This document shows, piece after piece, positions 54,885 to 61,578 of a DNA stretch of 64,000 bases. This DNA comes from Parasedimentitalea maritima (lineage in GTDB: Bacteria > Pseudomonadota > Alphaproteobacteria > Rhodobacterales > Rhodobacteraceae), in contig NZ_VAUA01000010.1 of assembly GCF_005771405.1 (NCBI RefSeq), forward strand, positions 62,001 through 126,000. The letters are read 5' to 3'. The notes under the pieces were generated by a model that was given only the letters and a program-made list of their open reading frames with translations, was not told where the DNA came from and searched no databases. The position numbers were made by a program, and so were the translations under genes. Each line of letters begins with the position of its first letter. Position 1 is the first letter of the stretch.

Positions 54885-55592
54885 ATGAGCAGCAGTCCCG
54901 TCCTAGAAGAATCCCTACGCAAAGCAATTGTCGACAAGCCCGATGCAGTGCTTGAAGATCAAACCGTGATGAACGCGCTGGTTTCGGCCAATGAACGTTC
55001 CATGGGGGCCAATATCGTCGATCTGCGTGGCATTGCCATGGACCGGATGGAGGCACGTCTGGACCGCCTGGAAGACACTCACCGGTCAGTGATTGCGGCA
55101 GCTTATGACAATCTGGCGGGCACCAATCAAATTCACCGCGCTGTGCTGCGGCTGATGGATCCCACAAATTTTGAAGACTTCCTCCAAAACCTGCGGGGCG
55201 AACTGTCCGAGATCATGCGGCTTGATGCTATCACTCTGGTCCTGGAATCGGCCCAGAACGATCAGACCAACGCCGTAGAGCGCATGGGTGAGGTTCTGAA
55301 TATTGTCGAACCTGGCTTTATTGATGACTACATCAGCCAGGGTCGCGGCGGCATGGTCCGCCCTGTCACTCTGCGTCAAATGCAGGGTGGGATGCCGCAG
55401 CTTTATGGCGACAAGGCTGACTGGGTCCGTTCCGAGGCCTGCCTGAAGCTGGACTTTGGTGACGGGCGCCTGCCCGGCCTGCTGGTTATGGGCGCCGAAG
55501 ACCCTCATCAGTTCACCCCGCAGCATGGCACTGAACTGCTCACCTTTTTTGGCGGCGTGTTTGAGCGATCGATGCGTCACTGGCTGTCGTGA
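54885..55592 (+). CDS. DUF484-family protein
   Basis: 235 aa GAF-like protein commonly encoded directly before xerC. N-terminal helical part (LEESLRKAIVDKPDAVLEDQ), then a coiled coil (about 50-75), and a GAF-like domain ending LLTFFGGVFERSMRHWL. The ATG at 54885 has AGAGG upstream; the longer frame from 54780 is basic and lacks family features. Its TGA overlaps the xerC GTG start. The molecular role is not established. Confidence 0.92.
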   Translation: MSSSPVLEESLRKAIVDKPDAVLEDQTVMNALVSANERSMGANIVDLRGIAMDRMEARLDRLEDTHRSVIAAAYDNLAGTNQIHRAVLRLMDPTNFEDFLQNLRGELSEIMRLDAITLVLESAQNDQTNAVERMGEVLNIVEPGFIDDYISQGRGGMVRPVTLRQMQGGMPQLYGDKADWVRSEACLKLDFGDGRLPGLLVMGAEDPHQFTPQHGTELLTFFGGVFERSMRHWLS

Positions 55593-56509
55593 GCCTGATC
55601 TCGCCAGCTTGTCGTGATGCGTTGCAGAACTGGCTGGCCAGCAAAAAGGCGCTGAATGGTGCCGCTGAAAATACCCTGACCGCGTATAATGGTGACGTGA
55701 GCGAGTTCCTGTCGTTCATGACATTGCATTTTGGTACGCCTCAGGGGTTGGGCGCTCTACAGTCGATCTCTACCGCCGACATGCGCGCCTGGATGGCAGA
55801 GACGCGCAACAGTGGCACTGGCGCCCGCTCGCTGGCCCGCAAGCTGTCAGCCGTCAAAAGTTTCTACCGCTGGCTGGCAGAACGTGAAGGGTTTGAACCC
55901 ACTGCCGTTTTGATGGCCCGCACCCCCAAGTTTCAAAAGAAACTGCCGCGTCCGCTGGCCGCTGATGCTGCCAAGGCTGTACTGGATACAGTTGAATTTC
56001 AGTCAGGCTCAGACTGGGTCGCCGCCCGTGATGTGGCTGTGGTTACCCTGCTTTATGGATGTGGGTTGCGGATTTCCGAGGCGCTGGGATTGCAAGGTAA
56101 AGACGCCCCGATTGCAACGGTAATGAGAATAGTCGGTAAGGGCGGCAAGGAACGCATCGTTCCTGTGATCGACGCCGCCCGCACTGCAGTTGACCGTTAC
56201 TTGGCCTTGTGTCCGCACCCACATGAGGCGAATGGACCACTATTTCGTGGGGTGCGCGGTGGCGCACTGAACCCCCGCATTATTCAGGGTGTCATGGCCA
56301 AGACCCGTGCCCAATTGGGGCTACCTGCCACGGCCACCCCACATGCCTTGCGCCACAGCTTTGCCACCCATCTGCTGGAGGCCGGCGGCGACCTGCGATC
56401 TATCCAAGAATTGTTGGGACACGCGTCACTGTCCACAACTCAGGCCTATACAGCCGTTGATAGCGCACACCTGATGGACGTTTACAACCGCAGCCACCCC
56501 AAGGCCTGA
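55589..56509 (+). CDS. xerC: XerC, tyrosine recombinase for dimer resolution
   Basis: 306 aa. N-terminal SAM-like core-binding domain (about 5-95), catalytic domain with R in GCGLRISEAL, K in GKGGKERIVPV, HxxR in HALRHSFATHL, and the final H and Tyr in LLGHASLSTTQAYTAVD. With XerD it resolves chromosome dimers at dif. GTG start within GTGA overlapping the DUF484 stop, so the two are coupled. This context and the complete catalytic set argue for the housekeeping XerC rather than a mobile-element integrase. Confidence 0.95.
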   Translation: MSLISPACRDALQNWLASKKALNGAAENTLTAYNGDVSEFLSFMTLHFGTPQGLGALQSISTADMRAWMAETRNSGTGARSLARKLSAVKSFYRWLAEREGFEPTAVLMARTPKFQKKLPRPLAADAAKAVLDTVEFQSGSDWVAARDVAVVTLLYGCGLRISEALGLQGKDAPIATVMRIVGKGGKERIVPVIDAARTAVDRYLALCPHPHEANGPLFRGVRGGALNPRIIQGVMAKTRAQLGLPATATPHALRHSFATHLLEAGGDLRSIQELLGHASLSTTQAYTAVDSAHLMDVYNRSHPKA

Positions 56510-56610
56510 TGCGTCACGGGCTTGTGTAGCATCGTGCACAGCAAGGCCGCCAAAAACCTGTAATTTTGTTCTGCCTATCTGGTGAGAGCAAAACAACAGG
56601 AGCCAACACT

Positions 56611-57198
56611 ATGACCCATGTCTTGAAATTTGCGACTGTATTGTCAGCCATGATATTCTCTGGCGCTGCCGCGCAGGCACAGGATTGCCCCGTTTCAATC
56701 ACTGAACCGTTTGATCTGGAGGCCGCTGACATTGCCAGCATCTATGACTGCATCGGCGATAAAATGCCCGAAGGATACAGCAAAGGCGGCGATATGGTGG
56801 CCAAAGACTACCGCAATTGGACCGTCACCGGCACCCGGCATGGCGTGGCTGGAGCCCATGGTAACCGGTTGCTGATGACCTATGCCAACGACATTGCTGC
56901 CGAACAATATCTGAAGTTTGCCGAAGATGGTGTCGTGATGCCGGTTGGATCAATATTGGCCAAGGAAAGCATCAAGATCAACAAGAAGAAACAGGCCGCT
57001 GTGGTGGGGCCTTTGTTTATCATGACCAAACTGGAAGCCGGCGCCGCCGCTGAGACCAATGACTGGTTGTACGGTGGGATCCAGCCCAATGGGAAACCCA
57101 TGAAGTTCCGCCAAGCATTCTGTCACGACTGCCATAGCAGCTGGGAAGATCAGGATTTTCTGGCTTATCCACTGGAAGAGGTACGGGTCGGCAACTGA
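56611..57198 (+). CDS. exported cytochrome P460-type c-haem protein
   Basis: 195 aa. Signal peptide of about 23 residues (LKFATVLSAMIFSGAAAQA). Domain resembling cytochrome P460 (KDYRNWTVTGTRHGVAGAHGN, about 65-85). The single haem-binding motif CHDCH is at 171-175, near the C-terminus as in P460. P460 proteins oxidise hydroxylamine, or with a related cytochrome c' beta fold bind NO; the family also includes members of unknown use. CAGGAG precedes the ATG. Monocistronic by spacing. Confidence 0.85.
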   Translation: MTHVLKFATVLSAMIFSGAAAQAQDCPVSITEPFDLEAADIASIYDCIGDKMPEGYSKGGDMVAKDYRNWTVTGTRHGVAGAHGNRLLMTYANDIAAEQYLKFAEDGVVMPVGSILAKESIKINKKKQAAVVGPLFIMTKLEAGAAAETNDWLYGGIQPNGKPMKFRQAFCHDCHSSWEDQDFLAYPLEEVRVGN

Positions 57199-57319
57199 CG
57201 CTTTCAGCTGCGACAACACCTGGCAAGGTAGCAGGATCCAAGTCTACGCACTGATGGAAATTCGCCGATCTGACAGCTGGCCTCTTGCAGGCCGTGGGGA
57301 AATTCGCCATCACATGTAA

Positions 57320-58027
57320 ATGACTCCACAGATCCGCGCCCTTAGTGTCCATCTTTTCACCGCCACTGGCGCCGTTCTGGCGATGCTGGCGATGTTGGCA
57401 GCTGTTGAACAGGAATGGAGCCTGATGTTCCTGTGGCTTGTGGTGGCTTTTGCCGTCGACGGTGTTGACGGCCCCCTCGCCCGCCATTTCGATGTTAAAA
57501 CCTATGCGCCTGAATTTGACGGCGTGTTGCTGGATCTGATCATCGATTATCTGACCTATGTGTTCATTCCTGCCTTTGCCCTGTTTAATTCGGGTTTGAT
57601 GGCTGGCTGGACAGGCTGGTTTGCGATCATTGTCATCACATTTGCCAGCGCGATGTATTTTGCCGACACCCGGATGAAGACCAAAGACAATTCGTTTGCC
57701 GGTTTTCCTGGCTGCTGGAACATGCTGGTCTTGGTGATCTTTGCGCTACAGCCCAGCCACTGGACCAGCCTCGCACTGGTCACCCTGCTATCTGTCGGCA
57801 TGTTTGTTCCACTGAAATTCATCCACCCCGTCCGCACCGAACGCTGGCGCTGGGTCTCGCTGCCCGTGGCACTGGCCTGGACCTTCTTTGCTGGATGGGC
57901 TGCATGGGTCGATTTTCACCCGCAAAGCTGGGCGCATTGGGGATTGGTTGTGACATCCCTGTACCTGCTGTTTGTCGGCATTGTTCAGCAGATTATCCCT
58001 GCTCGGTCCAAGTCCAGCGCAAGCTGA
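57320..58027 (+). CDS. pcs: phosphatidylcholine synthase (CDP-alcohol phosphatidyltransferase)
   Basis: 235 aa integral membrane enzyme that condenses CDP-diacylglycerol with choline to give phosphatidylcholine and CMP. The family motif D-x2-DG-x2-AR-x-G-x3-D-x3-D is complete: D47, D50, G51, A54, R55, G68, D72 and D76. About six to eight helices. Alphaproteobacterial Pcs is the closest match by length and by the extended FDGVLLDLIIDYLTYVF segment. Consistent with a roseobacter that takes up choline. Confidence 0.9.
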   Translation: MTPQIRALSVHLFTATGAVLAMLAMLAAVEQEWSLMFLWLVVAFAVDGVDGPLARHFDVKTYAPEFDGVLLDLIIDYLTYVFIPAFALFNSGLMAGWTGWFAIIVITFASAMYFADTRMKTKDNSFAGFPGCWNMLVLVIFALQPSHWTSLALVTLLSVGMFVPLKFIHPVRTERWRWVSLPVALAWTFFAGWAAWVDFHPQSWAHWGLVVTSLYLLFVGIVQQIIPARSKSSAS

Positions 58028-58033
58028 AGCTCG

Positions 58034-58870
58034 CTAGATCCGCGTCAACACCACACCGCCAACGATCAATACGGTGGCTGCTGCTTTGGCGCGGTCAAAC
58101 TTCTCGCGAAACACCACCACACCAATGAGCACGGCAAACAGGATCGATGTCTCGCGCAGTGCTGTCACCAGTGCAATTGGGGCCTGTGTCATCGCCCAAA
58201 CAGCGATCCAATAGGCCCCCAGCGACGCCCCGCCTGCCATGCAGCCGCGCAGCCAGACCCGACGTCGCGCCGACAGCACAGACGGACCGCGCCGCCACAG
58301 CGCCCATGAGCCAAAAATCACCCCATCGATCAGGAACATCCAGGCGACAAAAACAGTGGCGTCGCCAGCCGCGCGGGCGCCCAGCCCATCAATCAGGGAA
58401 TAGCAGGCCGTCATCAGAGCTGATGCAAAAGCAAATCGCAGCATATGCTGGCTTTCGCCATTGCTGAACACACCGCGCGCCATCGCGATGATCCCGCAGC
58501 CGAGCGCCGCAATTCCCACGTACTCAAGCACAGACAACTGATCGGACAGGAAAAACACCCCTACGAGTGCCACCAACATGGGCGCCAACCCGCGGGCAAT
58601 TGGATAGACCCGGCTTAGATCACCGTGTTCATACGCTGAAGTCAGAAAGAACTTGTACAGCGAATGCACCAAGCCCGAGGCCAGCAACCACAGCCAGACC
58701 TGCCCCTGTGGCATCGGCAGCACGAGGGCCATCAGCAGCCCCATCGCCCCTTGCGAGGTCGACAGGATGAACATCGCCTGAAACTTGTCGCCGCCCGTTT
58801 TGACCAGCGCATTCCATCCCGCATGCAAAAAGGCCGCAAACATTACGGCCAGAAATATTGTCGCGCTCAT
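58034..58870 (-). CDS. DMT/EamA-family transporter
   Basis: 278 aa with ten helices in two five-helix EamA halves. It is exported-metabolite type; no substrate motif. The C-terminal end is VLIVGGVVLTRI. Its start lies 7 nt after ogt, so it is probably in the same transcript. Convergent with pcs. Confidence 0.87.
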   Translation of the reverse strand: MSATIFLAVMFAAFLHAGWNALVKTGGDKFQAMFILSTSQGAMGLLMALVLPMPQGQVWLWLLASGLVHSLYKFFLTSAYEHGDLSRVYPIARGLAPMLVALVGVFFLSDQLSVLEYVGIAALGCGIIAMARGVFSNGESQHMLRFAFASALMTACYSLIDGLGARAAGDATVFVAWMFLIDGVIFGSWALWRRGPSVLSARRRVWLRGCMAGGASLGAYWIAVWAMTQAPIALVTALRETSILFAVLIGVVVFREKFDRAKAAATVLIVGGVVLTRI

Positions 58871-58877
58871 GCGGCCC

Positions 58878-59330
58878 TCAAATCAGCAGCCCGGCTGCGC
58901 CTTCGTGTTTCAGCAATGTGACCTTGGTCTCGACACCACCAGCACCAGAGAACCCGCCCAATCCGTTTGCCCCCAGAACACGGTGACATGGGATGATCAC
59001 CGGGATTGGGTTGGCCCCACAGGCATTACCTACCGGCTGCGCAGAGCCACCCAGGTCACGCGCAATATCGCCATATGTCAGGGTCTCACCAAAGGGGATG
59101 GCCGACATGGCATCGCAAACGGCACGCTGGAAATCAGAGCCCTGCACATAAAGCGGCAGATCGAAAAGCTGCAATTCCCCTGCAAAATAGGCCTGCAGTT
59201 GATCCAGCGCCGCATCCAGCAGCGCAGTTCTGGCAGTGCCTTCGCTGGACCAGCTCAGGCGTACAATCGCGCCGTCCTGCTCTTCAAGTGAGAGCAATCC
59301 GACGGGTGTATGAAGGGAAGCAATGGGCAT
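58878..59330 (-). CDS. ogt: methylated-DNA-protein-cysteine methyltransferase
   Basis: 150 aa, Ogt/AGT. The acceptor cysteine is in PCHR (VIIPCHRVLGANG), with GGFSGAGGVETK after it. It repairs O6-methylguanine by suicide methyl transfer. The start at 59330 has GAGGG about 9 nt upstream, while the ATG at 59345 lies within that site. Heads a probable two-gene unit with the DMT transporter. Confidence 0.94.
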   Translation of the reverse strand: MPIASLHTPVGLLSLEEQDGAIVRLSWSSEGTARTALLDAALDQLQAYFAGELQLFDLPLYVQGSDFQRAVCDAMSAIPFGETLTYGDIARDLGGSAQPVGNACGANPIPVIIPCHRVLGANGLGGFSGAGGVETKVTLLKHEGAAGLLI

Positions 59331-59527
59331 AAGGCGCACCCTCATTCATTCCTACCGCCAGCGCAAGAGGCGACAGATCTTAACACCTTCATCAATGAAA
59401 TCAGCCGACGGATAGCAAACAAAAGGTACCCGGATCGCCTGCGCGTTAACCTTTACTAAAATTTGCGCCCCAGTTTTCCTAAAATTCAAGTAAACCTTAG
59501 GAAGGATTTAAACGAAGAGCGAAGCAA

Positions 59528-59959
59528 ATGATCTCAGCAGTCTCCGGCAGCATCAACGTCTACAAGCCCGTTCAGCGGACCGTTAAGTCCGCGATGGTCC
59601 AGGCCGACGCGATTGCCTCGTTGGAGACCAACAAAGAGATCATCCGCACCTCCATCGCTGCCAAGACTGTTGAAGATCAGCGCCAAAAGTACCTGCAGAC
59701 CGAATATGTAGGCCCAGCGCGTGAAGCCGCCCGTCAGGCCGCGCTTGGTGGTGCACAGGCGCAGCTGTTGTTGACACCACACGTTGGACCCGCCCGCGCC
59801 GAGGCCCGTCTGACTGCTCTGGGCAAAGCGCCAAACGGTGCCGCGGTCCTGCAGTCCGATGCTCAAGACCTTCGGTCGGGTTGTTATGCAGGTCCAAAAC
59901 CTGTCAGCGTGATTCAAGCGGATCAGCAATACCGCTTGGCACTTGGCGTGCTATCGTAA
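59528..59959 (+). CDS. hypothetical protein with two 25-residue repeats
   Basis: 143 aa soluble, helical and alanine/glutamine-rich. Two copies of a short block are visible: YVGPAREAARQAALG (60-74) and HVGPARAEARLTALG (85-99), a period of 25 residues. N-terminal MISAVSGSINVYKPVQ; one cysteine at about 123. No signal peptide or membrane helix. No recognised family. The leader contains TTCCTAA/TTAGGAA (59476-59503), and the ATG is 22 nt from the best G-rich site, so the start is not certain. Confidence 0.72.
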   Translation: MISAVSGSINVYKPVQRTVKSAMVQADAIASLETNKEIIRTSIAAKTVEDQRQKYLQTEYVGPAREAARQAALGGAQAQLLLTPHVGPARAEARLTALGKAPNGAAVLQSDAQDLRSGCYAGPKPVSVIQADQQYRLALGVLS

Positions 59960-60188
59960 GTTCCGCTGCACGGATTGGCGGCCCAAATGCCCGGTCCGCT
60001 AAAGTTTTAGGCGATATATGGTTTCTCCCGGAGGAAATTCCCTCAGCCCTTTCAGCCCTTTGTTCATCTAAGATAAATTCTAATCAGTCTGGGCAGGCTC
60101 CGACCGTCCTCGTCATCCATTTTCTAGTAGTTTCACCGTAATTTGGTGACAGCACACATTTGCCATCACTCTACGTTGGAGAAACTCT

Positions 60189-60557
60189 ATGAACTCGGTC
60201 TCATCAGTTGGCGGCCTTAGCAACGCGCTTAACTCTACAACCAACAGTAAACAACCTGGCCCCCCAGATCATGCCAAAGCCTGGGGTTGGCGGGCTAAAC
60301 AAGCTGCCGCTGCCGAGGAAACACAGACCGCGCAAACGGCCACGGTCACCGACGCAACAGCGACAACCGAAACGCCGGACGCTGTGACACCCGCGACTGC
60401 AATGGACGAGACATCGCAGGATGCGGCGGCAACCCTGCCTCCGCCAGACGAGGCGGACATGGGATCGGTCATTGCCGGTCTGATTGCAGGATCATCCGAG
60501 ACAACCACAGTTGACGCCAGCGCCGAATACAACGTCGTTCAGACCCTGCTCGGCTAA
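60189..60557 (+). CDS. hypothetical low-complexity protein, 122 aa
   Basis: Rich in Thr and Ala, acidic and probably disordered through residues 35-90 (TAQTATVTDATATTETPDAV). A short hydrophobic part follows (GSVIAGLIAG). N-terminus MNSVSSVGGLSNAL resembles in style the start of the preceding gene. TTGGAG precedes the ATG and a perfect terminator follows, so it is a real, separate transcript. Function unknown. Confidence 0.72.
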   Translation: MNSVSSVGGLSNALNSTTNSKQPGPPDHAKAWGWRAKQAAAAEETQTAQTATVTDATATTETPDAVTPATAMDETSQDAAATLPPPDEADMGSVIAGLIAGSSETTTVDASAEYNVVQTLLG

Positions 60558-60565
60558 GACAAGGG

Positions 60566-60591
60566 GCAACCCAACACCTTGGGTTGCTTTT
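60566..60591 (+). terminator. rho-independent terminator
   Basis: Perfect 9-bp stem GCAACCCAA/TTGGGTTGC, 4-nt loop, followed by TTTTC. It lies 8 nt after the stop of the 122-aa protein. Confidence 0.9.
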
Positions 60592-60621
60592 CTCATCACC
60601 TCACGGCCGTCAAAAGACAGT

Positions 60622-61578
60622 TCACAACTTGAGAGATCGGATCAGGTTTGGACGATCTTTTAACGCGTCGTAGCCTTGCATGTCTCTTGCCGCTAAAAGC
60701 GCGTTTAAGATGGCCTCTTCCGTGGCTTCGATCACCGCTTCGAACAGCGGCGAACACTGGTCGTTGGGCATGGCGCCAGACGCGCTGGTGAAGGCCAAAG
60801 CATAATCACCGGATCCATTTGACAGGCTGGAGCCAATGCGCGCCAGTCCCGCAAAGCTGCGCGTTGCCAGACGGGTTAGATTGCGCGCACAAAGCGGTGC
60901 ATCGGTGGCTATGACGATGACGATGGACCCATCAGCATCTGCTTCGGATGTTTCATGGAGATCTTGCCCATTGACCCGCAGTGTGCCGCCAAAATTGGAC
61001 TGCACCAACACCCCTAGGGTATGCCCCTCTACCTGACGCGACGCGGTGCCAATTCCGCCCTTCAGACCAAACGAGATAGTCCCTGTGCCAGCCCCAACTG
61101 CGCCCTCTGCGACGGGACCTTTGGATGCTGTGTTTAGCGCCACGCGCATTTCTTCAATCGATGGGCGTGCAGCACGAATGTCATTGAGCCGCCCGTCATT
61201 GGTTTCGCCAACCACGGCATTGATAGAGGTCACCAGTTTGTTTTCGGGATGTGCCAGAGTATGCTGCACCAGCGCCTCTACTGCCCGCCCGGTGGCAAGC
61301 GTATTGGTCAGCAGGATTGGGGTTTCCAGCTCACCCAGCTCTTGCACCTGGGTGGCGCCAGCAAATTTACCAAACCCGTTGAGCACCGACAGACCTGCCC
61401 GTGGTCGGTTGGTAAATACATTGTCAGAATGAGGCAGGATCGCAGTGGCACCTGTGCGGGTCCGCTCCCCTTCGATCAGAGTGACATGGCCGACTTTAAC
61501 ACCGGCCACATCAGAAATGGCGTTTAAGGGACCGGGCGCAAAGCGCCCGATCTTGATGCCATGTTCACGGGCGCGCAT
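60622..61578 (-). CDS. P1-family (DmpA-type) self-processing aminopeptidase
   Basis: 318 aa Ntn-hydrolase of family S58. Autocleavage is expected at Gly217-Ser218 (DADGSIVIVIATDAPL), exposing Ser218 as the nucleophile. The GAVGAGTGTISFGLKGGIGT block is at about 159-178. Relatives cleave D- or beta-aminopeptides. It starts within the ileS stop (TAATG), a coupled arrangement. No signal peptide. Confidence 0.92.
   Translation of the reverse strand: MRAREHGIKIGRFAPGPLNAISDVAGVKVGHVTLIEGERTRTGATAILPHSDNVFTNRPRAGLSVLNGFGKFAGATQVQELGELETPILLTNTLATGRAVEALVQHTLAHPENKLVTSINAVVGETNDGRLNDIRAARPSIEEMRVALNTASKGPVAEGAVGAGTGTISFGLKGGIGTASRQVEGHTLGVLVQSNFGGTLRVNGQDLHETSEADADGSIVIVIATDAPLCARNLTRLATRSFAGLARIGSSLSNGSGDYALAFTSASGAMPNDQCSPLFEAVIEATEEAILNALLAARDMQGYDALKDRPNLIRSLKL

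Noticed and set aside
55589-56509. Tyrosine recombinase as sign of an integrated mobile element
   Set aside because: It is coupled to a DUF484 gene, the housekeeping xerC context, and no attachment-site repeats or cargo genes follow it.
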